Shown: positions 1 to 9,165, counted from the first letter of the stretch. The stretch: 64,000 nt of DNA from DASUPK01 sp963843085 (GCA_963843085.1 CAWJJG010000011.1:868001-932000), one strand, 5' to 3'. Numbers and translations: made by a program. The notes: a model not told the origin generated them from the letters alone.

Positions 1-593
1 CAGGTGTCGAGATCGGTTGCCGTGATTCGGAGGTCGGAACCGAGCTCGCGGAAGTCGTTGGTGCGGTCGGGATCCGAGAGCACGTTGCGCATGTACTGCT
101 CGATCCCGCGGTTGTGGTAGATGCCGGTCGGCAGCCCCTCCGCGAGCCCCATGACCACATCCACCATGGAGATCTCGCCGATGTTCCCGGCGAGCCGGCG
201 CACGGTCGCGGCCATTCTGAGGGGCAGCAGGGCGAGCCGGTTCGCGAATCCCCTGTAGTTCGGGCGGAGCAGCGTGCGCAGCGACGCGTTCTCGATCGGA
301 GAGGGAAGCGCCTTGTCGAGGACGCGGAACATCTCCTCCGGCGTGACGCCGTTCGCGACCATGCTCGCCACGAAGGCGCCGGCGCTCGTCCCGACGTAGA
401 TGTCGAAGTCGTTGACCGTGCGGTTGACGGCGAGTAGGTCGAAGGCCCGCAGCGCGCCCATCTCGTAGACGCCGCCGGTGAACCCGCCTCCACCGAGCAC
501 CAATGCGGTCTTGTCGCCCCGACCGCGACGCCGTCTCCCTTTGCCGCTATTGCGTCTGCCGTCGGGGCCGTCGAACTGGACGACTTTCCCCAT
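1..593 (-). CDS. Patatin-like phospholipase, 3' end outside window
   Basis: Partial gene running off the left edge. Translating the minus strand from the ATG at 593 gives an Arg/Lys-rich leader, then the glycine-rich oxyanion loop GGGGFTGG (about residues 34-41) and the nucleophile elbow GTSAG with Ser70. Both are hallmarks of the patatin/RssA family of Ser-Asp dyad lipid acyl hydrolases. The Asp of the dyad (DGG/DGA) would lie beyond the window. No signal peptide is visible, so it is probably cytosolic or membrane-associated. It is divergent from dacB. The family call is firm; the substrate is unknown. Confidence 0.85.
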   Translation of the reverse strand, partial: MGKVVQFDGPDGRRNSGKGRRRRGRGDKTALVLGGGGFTGGVYEMGALRAFDLLAVNRTVNDFDIYVGTSAGAFVASMVANGVTPEEMFRVLDKALPSPIENASLRTLLRPNYRGFANRLALLPLRMAATVRRLAGNIGEISMVDVVMGLAEGLPTGIYHNRGIEQYMRNVLSDPDRTNDFRELGSDLRITATDLDT

Positions 594-683
594 CAGAAAG
601 GGGATTATGGCAGCGGCCACTGCCTATGGCCGCGATTGATGGCGAAGCCGCAACCTCGACCGCGCAAGGCTGTTTGATGGGGG

Positions 684-1979
684 GTGATGCTCAGGCTCAA
701 AGGGGTGATCACGCTCGCGCTGCTCGCATTGGCGCTCGCCGTGCCGGGTGCCCAGGCACGCCCGCAGGGGCCCGACAAGGCCTTCAGGACGCCGATCGCC
801 CATGGAGCCGCGGCCGCGCATACGGCGGTCTCCCGCGGCAAGCTCGCGAGAGGCCTTGCCAAGCTCTTCCGCAAGGTCGGCAAGAGCGGCGCGTTCGTCT
901 TCGACGCCGGCACGCATCAGAAGCTCTTCGGCCGAAAGGGGGGGCGCGCCCGAATCCTCGCGTCGAACTCGAAGCTCTTCACCGCTTCGACGGCGATGTC
1001 CCGCTTCGGGCCTGAGGGCCGCCTGCACACCACGGCCTGGTCCAGCGACCCGATCAGCGACGGGATCAGCCAGGGCCTGTATCTGCGCGGGGGCGGAGAC
1101 CCGACGCTGAGCACCGCCGGGCTGACCAAGCTCGCCGACCGTGTCCGCGCGTCCGGCGTGACCACCGTGCAGGGCCCGCTCCGCTACGACGCGTCATACC
1201 TCGACGGCCAGAGCGGAGTCCCCGAGCACGGCATCACCTTTGAGAGCGTCGGCCACCTCTCCGGCCTGCAATTCGACTACGGCTCGCCCAGCGATCCCGC
1301 GAAGACCGCAGCCCAGCGCTTCGAGGATGCGCTTCGGAAGGCCGGGGTCTCGATCGGGAACAGCGTCAACCCCGCCGAGGTGCCGCCCGGAGCGCTGCAG
1401 GTAGCCGACTTCTCCTCACCCACCATGGCCGAGATCGTCCAGGACACGCTCGTCCCGTCGAACAACTATCTCGCGGAGATGCTGCTCAAGGACGTCGGCT
1501 CCCAGTTCGGCGGTATCGGCTCCACCGCAGGTGGGATCGGGGTCGTCCGGCAGTTCGCCGCCAAGCAGGGCGCCAGGTTCAACGGCGAGAACGGGTCCGG
1601 GCTCACCCGCCGCAACAAGGCGTCGCCGGTGTCCGTCGTCAAGCTGCTCGACTCAATGATCGAAGTCGGCCAGAACGATTCGCCGGAGGAACAGCTCGCC
1701 CAGGAGCGGCTGCGCGACACCTGGATCGGCTCACTCGCCGTGGCGGGCCGAAGCGGAACCGTCGCCCATCGCATGCGGGGCACGGCGGCGTCCGGAAGGT
1801 GCCATCTGAAGACCGGGACCCTCAATGGGGTCAGCGCGCTCTCCGGCTACTGCTTCCGGGGCGGGAATGACGCCGCGCACGCGGTGACCTTCTCGCTGCT
1901 GATGAACAAGACGGACGTGAACCGCGCCCACCTCGTCCAGGACCGAATGGCGGCCCTGATCGCCCGCTACCGGCACTAG
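684..1979 (+). CDS. dacB: D-alanyl-D-alanine carboxypeptidase/endopeptidase, PBP4 type
   Basis: Secreted peptidase S13 (PBP4/DacB family) that trims or cleaves peptidoglycan stem peptides. A signal peptide with a hydrophobic Leu/Ala core covers about residues 5-25. The three penicillin-binding motifs are present in order: SxxK as S94-N-S-K97, SxN as S259-N-N261, and KTG as K376-T-G378. The 431 aa length is normal for the family. The start is GTG at 684 or ATG at 687, directly after a G-rich Shine-Dalgarno; an in-frame stop sits just upstream. Its stop abuts the ligA stop, so the two genes converge with no spacer. Confidence 0.9.
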   Translation: MMLRLKGVITLALLALALAVPGAQARPQGPDKAFRTPIAHGAAAAHTAVSRGKLARGLAKLFRKVGKSGAFVFDAGTHQKLFGRKGGRARILASNSKLFTASTAMSRFGPEGRLHTTAWSSDPISDGISQGLYLRGGGDPTLSTAGLTKLADRVRASGVTTVQGPLRYDASYLDGQSGVPEHGITFESVGHLSGLQFDYGSPSDPAKTAAQRFEDALRKAGVSIGNSVNPAEVPPGALQVADFSSPTMAEIVQDTLVPSNNYLAEMLLKDVGSQFGGIGSTAGGIGVVRQFAAKQGARFNGENGSGLTRRNKASPVSVVKLLDSMIEVGQNDSPEEQLAQERLRDTWIGSLAVAGRSGTVAHRMRGTAASGRCHLKTGTLNGVSALSGYCFRGGNDAAHAVTFSLLMNKTDVNRAHLVQDRMAALIARYRH

Positions 1980-4073
1980 CTAGACGCGCCCGCGCGGCGG
2001 AGTGCCCTTCGCCGGCGCGCCGTCCTCGCCGACCAGCTTCTGCAGTCCCTCCTCGTCGATAACGTCGGTGCCGAACTCCTCGGCCTTGGCGAGCTTCGAC
2101 CCTGGGCTGTCCCCGGCGATCACGTAGTCGGTCTTCTTCGAGACCGAGTTGACGACCTTCCCGCCGGCCAGGCGGATCAGGCGCGTGGCCTGCTCGCGGC
2201 TCAGGTTAGGGAGGGTCCCTGTGAGCACCAGCGTCTTGCCGTCGAGCGGCCCTCCCTGCCTGCGGCGCTCGGAGGGATCGAGCTCCATCCGGAGCCCGGC
2301 CTGGCGCAGGCGCTCGATCAATGCTCGCGTCCTCTCCTCCGAGAGCTCCTCGAAGATCTGCTCGGCCAGGACGGGCCCGATCCCCTCCGCCTCGACGATC
2401 TCCTCCGGCTGTGCCTCCAGCAGCGCATCCATCGTCCCGAAGTGCTCGGCGAGGGACTCGGCATTGACGAAGCCGATGCCGGGAATGCCCAGGGCATAGA
2501 GGACCCGCGAGAACGGCATCTTCTTGGCGCCCTCGATCTCCTCGACCAGGTTCTCCGCGGAGATCTGACCGAAGCCCTCGAGCTCGGCGATCCGCTCGGC
2601 GGTCAGATCGAAGATGTCTGCAGCGTCGGAGATCAGGCCCCCCTGGAGGAAGCGGTAGGCGTTCTTCTCTCCGAGGCCTTCGATCTCCAGCGCGCCCCGG
2701 AAGTGTTTGACGTGCTGGAACTGCTGGCCAGGGCAGCCCGTGCGGTTCGGGCAGATGGTGAAGACGCCGTCCTCGGGCTTGACCGTCGGGGTGTCGCAGA
2801 GGGGGCACTTCTTCGGTGGTCTCGGCTTGCGCGCCCCCTTCTTGCGGCGCTGGATGATCGGCGAGACCACCTGCGGGATGACGTCACCTGCCCGCATCAC
2901 GACCACCTCGTCGCCCTCGCGGACGTCCTTGCGCTCCAGGTCCTCCTCGTTGTGAAGGGTCGCGGTGCTCACCGTGACGCCGCTGACGTGAACCGGCTCG
3001 AGCATCGCGAAGGGCAGGAGGTGTCCGGTCCGCCCGACGTTCCAGACGATCTTGTTGAGCTTCGTCGTGGCGGTGGTCGGGGGGAACTTCCACGCGACCG
3101 CCCAGCGCGGCTCGCGGCCGGCCACGCCGAGCTCGCGCTGCAGGCCGCGATCGTCGACCTTGACGACGACGCCGTCGATCTCGAAGTCGAGCGCGTCACG
3201 CCGCCCCTCCCACCAGCGGCAGCGCTCCGCGACCTCGTCGACGCCGTGCAGGATCGAGATGTCGCCGTTGACCTTGAAGCCCCGCTCGCGCAGCCAGTCG
3301 AGTGATTCCGAATGGCTCTCGGGCTCCCAGCCCCTCAGCGCGGCGACTCCGTAGCACCAGATCGAGAGCGGCCGGGTCGCGGTGATCGACGAGTCGAGCT
3401 GGCGGAGCGAGCCGGCGGCGGCGTTGCGCGGATTGGCGAAGGTGGCCTCGCCATCCTGGGCGCGCTGCTCATTGACCCTGGTGAAGCCCGCGATCGGCAG
3501 GTAGATCTCCCCGCGTACCTCGACGAGCTCCGGCGCGCCCTCGATCTTCAGAGGAATCGCTTTGATCGTGCGCAGGTTCTGGGTGACGTCCTCGCCGATC
3601 CGCCCGTCACCGCGAGTCGCGCCGCGGGTGAAGACTCCGTTCTCGTAGGTGAGCGAGATCGCGAGGCCATCGACCTTAGGCTCGGTGACGTAGCGGATCT
3701 CCCGCCCGGAGATGTCGAGCCGCTCGAGCTGGCGCTCCACCCGTTTCGCCCACGCCCGCAGCTCATCCTCGTTGCGCGCGTTGGCCAATGAGAGCATCGG
3801 CTCGTGGTGTGTGACCTGCTTGAACTTGCCGAGCGGCTTGCCCCCGACCCGCTGCGTCGGTGAGTCCGGCGTGACGAGGTCGGGGTTCGCCTCCTCGATC
3901 TCCCGCAGCTCGCGGAGCAGGTCGTCGTAGTCGGTGTCGGAGATGACCGGGTCGTCGAGCACGTAGTAGCTGTGGTCGTGCCTGGCGATCGCCCGCCGCA
4001 ATTCCGTCGCCCGGTTTGCCGCTCCGCCCTTCGGGCGGCTTGCCCGCTTCTTGCCCCCCTTCTCAGGGCTCAC
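1980..4073 (-). CDS. ligA: NAD-dependent DNA ligase LigA
   Basis: Seals nicks in DNA using NAD+ during replication and repair. Visible parts are the N-terminal NAD-binding Ia region with HxxYY (residues 34-37 area), the adenylation motif KVDG with Lys133, an OB fold, a four-cysteine zinc finger (CPLC followed by two further Cys, about residues 424-447), helix-hairpin-helix repeats and a C-terminal BRCT domain (LVLTGTL about residue 620 onward). At 697 aa it is full length. The start overlaps the surE stop by 4 nt (ATGA), which implies translational coupling with surE. Confidence 0.97.
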   Translation of the reverse strand: MSPEKGGKKRASRPKGGAANRATELRRAIARHDHSYYVLDDPVISDTDYDDLLRELREIEEANPDLVTPDSPTQRVGGKPLGKFKQVTHHEPMLSLANARNEDELRAWAKRVERQLERLDISGREIRYVTEPKVDGLAISLTYENGVFTRGATRGDGRIGEDVTQNLRTIKAIPLKIEGAPELVEVRGEIYLPIAGFTRVNEQRAQDGEATFANPRNAAAGSLRQLDSSITATRPLSIWCYGVAALRGWEPESHSESLDWLRERGFKVNGDISILHGVDEVAERCRWWEGRRDALDFEIDGVVVKVDDRGLQRELGVAGREPRWAVAWKFPPTTATTKLNKIVWNVGRTGHLLPFAMLEPVHVSGVTVSTATLHNEEDLERKDVREGDEVVVMRAGDVIPQVVSPIIQRRKKGARKPRPPKKCPLCDTPTVKPEDGVFTICPNRTGCPGQQFQHVKHFRGALEIEGLGEKNAYRFLQGGLISDAADIFDLTAERIAELEGFGQISAENLVEEIEGAKKMPFSRVLYALGIPGIGFVNAESLAEHFGTMDALLEAQPEEIVEAEGIGPVLAEQIFEELSEERTRALIERLRQAGLRMELDPSERRRQGGPLDGKTLVLTGTLPNLSREQATRLIRLAGGKVVNSVSKKTDYVIAGDSPGSKLAKAEEFGTDVIDEEGLQKLVGEDGAPAKGTPPRGRV

Positions 4074-4912
4074 GTCTGTGAGGAGGCCTCAGCTGACTCG
4101 ACCGCCCGCTCGGCGGTCGCGAGCATGCCCTCGAAGTCCCACTCCCTGAGCCGGTCGAGGCTCGGGCGATCGGTGAGGTCGAAGTGGATCGGTGTCACCG
4201 AGATGCGCTCTCGCGCGATCGCCGAGAGGTCCGACCCAGCCTCGTCCTCGAAGGACGGCTCGAAGCCGTAGATCCGGTAGCGCCGCTTGCCCGTCTCGGG
4301 GTCCTCTTCGACGAGCTGCATCTCGTCGTTGTAGAGGCGCTTGCCGAGGTGGGTCACCTCGATCCCGGTGGGAGCCTCGGCAGGGCAGTTGACGTTGATC
4401 AGCGTGTCGGTGGGGAGCGGGTCCTGCGCGACGCGCTTGACCAGCTCGGCGGAGAAGGCGGCCGAGGCGGAGAAGTCGAACTGGCGGCCCCAGGGAAAGC
4501 CCTCCTCGCCGGAGTCGGCCGACTGGGATATCGCGATCGCGGGGATGTCCAGCACGATTCCCTCGAGCGCCGCGGCGACGGTCCCCGAGTAGGTGATGTC
4601 GTCGCCCAGATTGGAGCCGTGGTTGATGCCGGAGACGATCAGCTCTGGTCGCTCCCCGATCAGGCCCAGCTCGGCGAAGCGCACGCAATCGACCGGCGTC
4701 CCGTCGGTGGCGAAGCCGGTCGAGCCGTCGTCGAAGGAGATCTCCTCGACCCAGAGGGGCGAGCGCGTCGTGATGCTGCGCGCGGTCGCGCTCCGATTGG
4801 AATCGGGCGCGATCACGTGGACCTCGAGCTCGGGGATCTTGCGCAGCTCGCGTCGCAGCGCGTTGAGGCCCGTCGCCTGGATCCCGTCGTCGTTGGTGAT
4901 CAGGACTCGCAT
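4070..4912 (-). CDS. surE: 5'/3'-nucleotidase SurE
   Basis: Metal-dependent nucleoside monophosphate phosphatase of stationary-phase survival. The N terminus carries the diagnostic ITNDDG metal site (Asp8, Asp9), followed by SGIN with a downstream HGSN and YSGTV, all conserved in SurE. The 280 aa length is slightly above the usual 250-265 aa because of a C-terminal extension. It is upstream of and overlaps ligA by 4 nt, so the two are probably one transcript. Confidence 0.95.
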   Translation of the reverse strand: MRVLITNDDGIQATGLNALRRELRKIPELEVHVIAPDSNRSATARSITTRSPLWVEEISFDDGSTGFATDGTPVDCVRFAELGLIGERPELIVSGINHGSNLGDDITYSGTVAAALEGIVLDIPAIAISQSADSGEEGFPWGRQFDFSASAAFSAELVKRVAQDPLPTDTLINVNCPAEAPTGIEVTHLGKRLYNDEMQLVEEDPETGKRRYRIYGFEPSFEDEAGSDLSAIARERISVTPIHFDLTDRPSLDRLREWDFEGMLATAERAVESAEASSQT

Positions 4913-4946
4913 CCCACCACCGATTCTAAGGTCGACGGATGGTGGC

Positions 4947-5720
4947 CTATGCGCCCGACTCGACGGGAGCGGGCTCGCCGGGAGCCTTCTCCGCCTCGGG
5001 CGCGCCCGAGCGCCACTGGCGCAGCGACTCGCGCAGGTAGACCCAGGCGAGGCTGCAGCCGTAGATCACGGCCGCGACGGGCGCCGCGACCTCGAGCAGC
5101 TCGCTGCCGGAGGCTTCGGCGAGCTCATGCAGTCCGCCAAAGATCAGATAGGCGGCGAAACCGATCACCAGGACGCTCGTGTAGGTGAAGAACTTGCCGA
5201 GGTCGAGCTTCAGGGCGCCGCGATAGAAGGCCACTCCGAGGCCGACCGCCGCGACCAGCCCAAGCACCCCGCCCGCGACGGCGAGCACGGGATCGGAGTT
5301 CTCGGTCGAGGCGAACAGAAACAGTGCGGTCTCGAGCCCCTCGCGTGCGACGGCGATGAACGCCACCGTGGCGAGCCCGATACCGCCCCCGGCGCGGAGC
5401 GACTCGCTGACCTGCTCGCGCAGGTGCGTGCCGATCGTCGCGGCCTGCTTTCGCATCCAGAACGCCATCCAGGTGACCAGGGCGGCGGCGAAGATCATCG
5501 TGGCCCCCTCGTAGACCTTCTCACTGTTGCCCTGGAGCTCACCGGCCGAGAGATAGAGGGTCGCGCCGATTGCCACGCTGGTGACCGCGGCCGCGGCAAC
5601 GCCCAACCAGACCGCTCTCGCCTGCTCGCGCTGGCCGGTCTTCGCCAGGTAGGCGAGGATCAGTCCGACGATCAGCGCCGCCTCGAAGCCCTCTCTCAAT
5701 GTGATGACGAAGGTGCCCAA
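4947..5720 (-). CDS. FTR1-family high-affinity iron permease (EfeU-like)
   Basis: Integral membrane protein with about seven TM segments and the two REGxE iron-binding motifs of the FTR1/EfeU family: REGFE at residues 9-13 and REGLE at 126-130. It moves iron across the cytoplasmic membrane. The start is TTG at 5720; an in-frame stop lies a few codons upstream, no better start exists, and no clear Shine-Dalgarno is seen, so leaderless translation is possible. No EfeO or EfeB partner is adjacent. A DtxR/IdeR-like box lies about 55 nt upstream, suggesting iron-dependent repression. Confidence 0.88.
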   Translation of the reverse strand: MGTFVITLREGFEAALIVGLILAYLAKTGQREQARAVWLGVAAAAVTSVAIGATLYLSAGELQGNSEKVYEGATMIFAAALVTWMAFWMRKQAATIGTHLREQVSESLRAGGGIGLATVAFIAVAREGLETALFLFASTENSDPVLAVAGGVLGLVAAVGLGVAFYRGALKLDLGKFFTYTSVLVIGFAAYLIFGGLHELAEASGSELLEVAAPVAAVIYGCSLAWVYLRESLRQWRSGAPEAEKAPGEPAPVESGA

Positions 5721-5773
5721 AACGTGGTTCGGTGGCGAACTTCAATCCCGACCGAATTGGTCAGGCTACCAGG

Positions 5774-5787
5774 TTAGGTAAGCCTAA
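5774..5787 (-). promoter_or_regulatory. DtxR/IdeR-like iron box upstream of FTR1 gene
   Basis: The minus strand reads TTAGGCTTACCTAA, a perfect TTAGG/CCTAA inverted repeat with a 4-nt spacer. On the plus strand it matches the first 14 positions of the known DtxR/IdeR consensus TTAGGTTAGSCTAACCTAA, allowing T/A at position 7. It ends next to the truA stop codon and lies in the promoter-proximal region of the iron permease, which fits iron-responsive control. Inferred from sequence only. Confidence 0.65.
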
Positions 5788-6537
5788 TCAGTAGCGGACG
5801 CTGGCCAGATGGAGGCCGTGAGCCCGCGCCGTATCTCCGGCCCGCTCTCGCGGCGCGCCGTCGAGCAACGACTGGAAGTCTTCGAAGGAGCGGCGGCGGC
5901 CGCCCACCTCCAGCATCGTCCCCACCAGCACGCGGACCATATTCCGCATGAAGGCGTCGGCCTCGATCCAGAGCTCCAGGACTGTGCCCTCCCCCATGGC
6001 CGCCGGCTTCTCGTGCCAGTCGGCGCGGAATATCTCGCGCTCGAAGCGAACATGCTCCGTCTGCGTCGGCGTGAAGGCGGTGAAGTCATGCGTGCCGCGA
6101 ACGGCATCCCCACAGCGGGAGAGCTCCTCGCGCTCGACGCGATGCGGCCAGAAGAGCGAGATGCCGGCCTCGAAGGGATTGAGGGTCCGGTCGGAGAACA
6201 CGCGATAGCAGTAGGTGCGCCCCTTCGCGTCCCGCCGGGCGTCGAAGCCGTCCGCCGCCGGAGCGGCGCTGAGCACGGCCAGGTCGGGGCCGGTGAGGGA
6301 GTTGAGAGCCCGCGCCAGCTCCTCCGGCGGGTCCCCTTCGATCCCGAAGCTCGCCACCTGGCCCCAGGCGTGAACCCCGGCATCGGTCCTGCCCGCGACC
6401 GTCAGCGGCGTCGGGGATCCCATGATCCGCTCCAGAGCCCCCTCGAGCTCGCCCTGGACGGTCCGCATGCCCGGCTGCGCCGCCCAGCCAGCGAACCCCG
6501 CGCCGTGGTAGGCGAGATTCATTCGCACGGTGGCCAT
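5788..6537 (-). CDS. truA: tRNA pseudouridine synthase A
   Basis: Converts uridines 38-40 of tRNA anticodon stems to pseudouridine. The catalytic motif is AGRTDAGVHA with Asp52 as nucleophile; the C-terminal MVRxLVGT region is also present (NMVRVLVGTMLEVG). The 249 aa length is typical. In many bacteria truA follows rplQ directly; here it is the same strand and order but separated from rplQ by a sulfatase and two small membrane genes. ATG start at 6537. Confidence 0.95.
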   Translation of the reverse strand: MATVRMNLAYHGAGFAGWAAQPGMRTVQGELEGALERIMGSPTPLTVAGRTDAGVHAWGQVASFGIEGDPPEELARALNSLTGPDLAVLSAAPAADGFDARRDAKGRTYCYRVFSDRTLNPFEAGISLFWPHRVEREELSRCGDAVRGTHDFTAFTPTQTEHVRFEREIFRADWHEKPAAMGEGTVLELWIEADAFMRNMVRVLVGTMLEVGGRRRSFEDFQSLLDGAPRERAGDTARAHGLHLASVRY

Positions 6538-6559
6538 AAGTGCGCGACACTACCCAGCG

Positions 6560-6811
6560 ATGGCCTTGCCCGGCTCGGACGAACCGTCGTCGATCTCCCA
6601 CGAGGAGGCGCGTCAGGAGCTGTTCGGCCGTGGCCCGAGCAAGGTCGGCATGGAGGTCTACGAGGTGATCGTGATCGTGATCGGCATCATCGGCGCGGCG
6701 ATCGCCGTCGACTCGATCGGCAACTGGTCTCAGTGGGTGGTGCTCGGGGCGATCGTCGTGACAGTGATCGGGTTCATGATCGCTGTGAACCCCCACCGGC
6801 GGGACGGATGA
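6560..6811 (+). CDS. Small two-TM membrane protein, paralogue A
   Basis: Unrecognised protein of 83 aa from the ATG at 6560. A longer reading frame from 6530 would overlap the truA start and is less likely. It has a polar N terminus and then two hydrophobic helices (VYEVIVIVIGIIGAAIAV and WVVLGAIVVTVIGFMIAV) joined by a short linker containing IGNWSQWVVLG. It closely resembles the next gene in that linker, so the two are tandem duplicates. No Shine-Dalgarno is obvious. Function unknown. Confidence 0.65.
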   Translation: MALPGSDEPSSISHEEARQELFGRGPSKVGMEVYEVIVIVIGIIGAAIAVDSIGNWSQWVVLGAIVVTVIGFMIAVNPHRRDG

Positions 6812-6884
6812 TGGCTGTGACCACGTTCACGGTCCAGGTCCGGCTCGAGGCGTAGGGTTCGGCCCAACAGCGGAGGAGGAGAGA

Positions 6885-7163
6885 ATGGCGAACACGGACA
6901 TCACGCAGCGCTCCCAGTACGAGCGGAGCGACCTGCTCGCGGGCGGAGAGGGGATCAGGCGCGGCGCCGAGAAAGGCTCCGCGATCTACAGCGTGATCGC
7001 GCTGATCATCGGGATCGCGCTCTGCGTGGTTGCCCTCTCGACCATCGAGAACTGGGCGCAGTGGGTCGTGCTCGGGGTGATCGTGGTCTTCACGGTCGCG
7101 ATCGCAGTGGCGCTGGGCCCGAACCGGAAGGGCTCCGGCTCGCAGTTCAAGGTCGGCCGGTAG
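6885..7163 (+). CDS. Small two-TM membrane protein, paralogue B
   Basis: Unrecognised 92-aa protein with a strong Shine-Dalgarno (GGAGGAGAGA) before the ATG. Two TM helices flank a linker reading IENWAQWVVLGVIVV, nearly identical to IGNWSQWVVLGAIVV in the preceding gene. The N terminus is polar and rich in Arg/Glu; the C terminus is basic. Its stop codon is immediately followed by the stop of the convergent sulfatase gene. Function unknown; it is probably expressed with paralogue A. Confidence 0.75.
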   Translation: MANTDITQRSQYERSDLLAGGEGIRRGAEKGSAIYSVIALIIGIALCVVALSTIENWAQWVVLGVIVVFTVAIAVALGPNRKGSGSQFKVGR

Positions 7164-8789
7164 CTACGGCTTCACGCGGCAGTCGCGCCCCCGGCAGGTG
7201 TGGAGGCGCTGCATCAGCGCGTAGAGGTGGGCTCTGACCCCGGCGTAGGCTGGATTGCGCGCCACGTTCTGTAGCTCGTAGGGGTCCGCCCGGCGGTCGT
7301 ACAACTCATCCTCCGAGGTCGCCGTGTAGACGACGTACGTGTAGCGCTGGGTCCGCACACCCATGTACGGCCGGTCCCAGGTGTTTTCGGGAATCGCGCC
7401 CTCGAACAGCGGGCGCGGCGCCTCGACGGCCAGCGCGCGCTTCGGGGGTTGCCTGTGCCGCCGGAGGGTGGGCACGAGAGAGACCCCGTCCATCAGCCTG
7501 TGCGCCTTGACGCGCGCCAGGCCGGCGAGGGTCGGCGCGATGTCGATGTTCGCGACTTGGCGCTTGATCCTCCTGCCCCTGGCGATCCCGGGGCCCCGAA
7601 AGATCAGCGGAACCCCCAGAGACTCCTCGTAGGGCAGGAACTTGTCCCCGGGGATGCGGTGCTCGCCCTGCAGCCAGCCGTTGTCCGACGTGAAGACGAT
7701 CACCGTGTTGGCGAGCTGGCCGCTGCGACGCAGCGTCTTCACCATCCGGCCGACCTTGTCGTCGACGGCCCGGAGTGATCCGCCGCGGCCCTCGTAGTCG
7801 AGCTGGAGCTGGTTGATCTGGGCGTCCGTCAGGGGCGGCGTGTGCTTGGTCACATCGGTGGCCTTGTCGCTCACATCGGCCTCGTTGAAGCTGGGCGGTC
7901 GCGGCAGCTGGAAGCTCTTCGACAGCCGGTCGTAACGTGGGGCCGGCCGCGGATCGGCCCCGGAGCGTCCCATCAGCGTGGTCGAGACGTCCTCGCGATG
8001 CGGCGCGGCCGGAGCCCACCAGATGAAGAACGGCTTCCTCCGCCGCTTCTCGCGCCCGAGCAGCTTGCTCGTGATGCGACCGGTGACGTCGGGCGAGTAC
8101 TGATCGGGATTACTGGCGCCCCAGTAGGTGTAGGGCGCCGGCCCCATCACCTCGGTCAGCTTCGCGAGGATGTCCGCCAGGCTCTTCTTGTCCGGCGGGG
8201 TGACCTCGATGTTCGCGAACGCGACCAGCTTGCGCGCGAAGTCCGGGTCGCCCCAGGTGCGCAGCCGACCGTTGTCGTTCATCTCGAAGTTGTAGTAGTC
8301 GTAGGCCGAGACGTCGAGCAGCCCGTGCCATCGGTCGAATCCGGGCGGGATCTCACCGTGGCCGTCGAGCGCACCGTAGCCGTTGAGCATCTTGCCGACC
8401 AGGTCCGTGCGATATCCGGCGGCGTCGAGCCACGTGGCGAGGGTGTTGTTTCGCCCGGGCATCCCGTACCACCCCTCCGGGTAGAAGTTGCCGCCGACGC
8501 CGTGGTTGTGCTCGTACTGCCCGGTGATGAAGGTGGCCCGCGACGGGCAGCAGAGCGGGAACGAGGTGATCGCGTTCGTGAACGAGGTTCCCTGCTTCGC
8601 CAGCAGCTTCCTCGTCTTGGGCATGAACGCCAGGTCCGCCTGGTTCATGTCGTCGGTCATGACGACGAGGATGTTGGGACGGCCGTCCCCGCCCACCCCG
8701 CTCGGCCTGCCCTGGGCTGAGCCGGGGGCAAGCGAGTAGCCGAGCATCGCCAGGCCCGCCAGCAGCGTGAGGCTCCTTCCTCCCCGCAT
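7164..8789 (-). CDS. Secreted arylsulfatase-type sulfatase
   Basis: Alkaline-phosphatase superfamily sulfatase of 541 aa. A signal peptide covers residues 1-25. The N-terminal metal motif is VVMTDDMN (Asp46, Asp47), and the formylglycine signature CxPSR is C80-C-P-S-R84 followed by ATFITGQY. Cys80 would be converted to formylglycine by an FGE or anaerobic maturase, neither of which is in the window. It presumably hydrolyses sulfate esters outside the membrane; the substrate is unknown. It interrupts the usual rplQ-truA adjacency. Confidence 0.9.
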   Translation of the reverse strand: MRGGRSLTLLAGLAMLGYSLAPGSAQGRPSGVGGDGRPNILVVMTDDMNQADLAFMPKTRKLLAKQGTSFTNAITSFPLCCPSRATFITGQYEHNHGVGGNFYPEGWYGMPGRNNTLATWLDAAGYRTDLVGKMLNGYGALDGHGEIPPGFDRWHGLLDVSAYDYYNFEMNDNGRLRTWGDPDFARKLVAFANIEVTPPDKKSLADILAKLTEVMGPAPYTYWGASNPDQYSPDVTGRITSKLLGREKRRRKPFFIWWAPAAPHREDVSTTLMGRSGADPRPAPRYDRLSKSFQLPRPPSFNEADVSDKATDVTKHTPPLTDAQINQLQLDYEGRGGSLRAVDDKVGRMVKTLRRSGQLANTVIVFTSDNGWLQGEHRIPGDKFLPYEESLGVPLIFRGPGIARGRRIKRQVANIDIAPTLAGLARVKAHRLMDGVSLVPTLRRHRQPPKRALAVEAPRPLFEGAIPENTWDRPYMGVRTQRYTYVVYTATSEDELYDRRADPYELQNVARNPAYAGVRAHLYALMQRLHTCRGRDCRVKP

Positions 8790-8811
8790 CGCGGGGCGGA
8801 TGCTATCGCCG

Positions 8812-9165
8812 CTAGACCAGCTCGAGGAAGACCATCTCGGCCGAATCAGAGCGGCGCGGGCCGAGCTTCACGATCCGCGTGTAGCCGCCCGGGCGCTGCG
8901 CGTAGCGCGGCGCGATCTCCTCGAAGAGCTTGTGCACGGCGAACTTGTCGTTGTGCAGCTCCGAGAGTGCCTGCCGGCGCGCATGGAGATCGCCCCGCTT
9001 GGCGAGCGTGATCAGCTTCTCGAACTCCGGCTTGAGGGCCTTCGCCTTGGGCTGGGTGGTCCGGATGCGCTCGTGCTGGATCAGCTGCTTCGACATCGTG
9101 CGAAGCATTGAGTCGCGGTGAGCCGCATCCCGGCTCAGCTTTGCTCTCTTGCGCTGGTGCCTCAT
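8812..9165 (-). CDS. rplQ: Ribosomal protein L17
   Basis: Large-subunit protein L17 of 117 aa, beginning MRHQRKRAKLSRDAAHR, the typical L17 N terminus. The open frame extends 57 codons further upstream, but that part overlaps the 3' end of rpoA in another frame and is not L17-like. Last gene of the alpha operon, 31 nt after rpoA. Confidence 0.95.
   Translation of the reverse strand: MRHQRKRAKLSRDAAHRDSMLRTMSKQLIQHERIRTTQPKAKALKPEFEKLITLAKRGDLHARRQALSELHNDKFAVHKLFEEIAPRYAQRPGGYTRIVKLGPRRSDSAEMVFLELV

Noticed and set aside
5539..5745. Small frame overlapping the iron permease start
   Set aside because: Out of frame with the FTR1 motifs and Arg/His-rich; an antiphase shadow.
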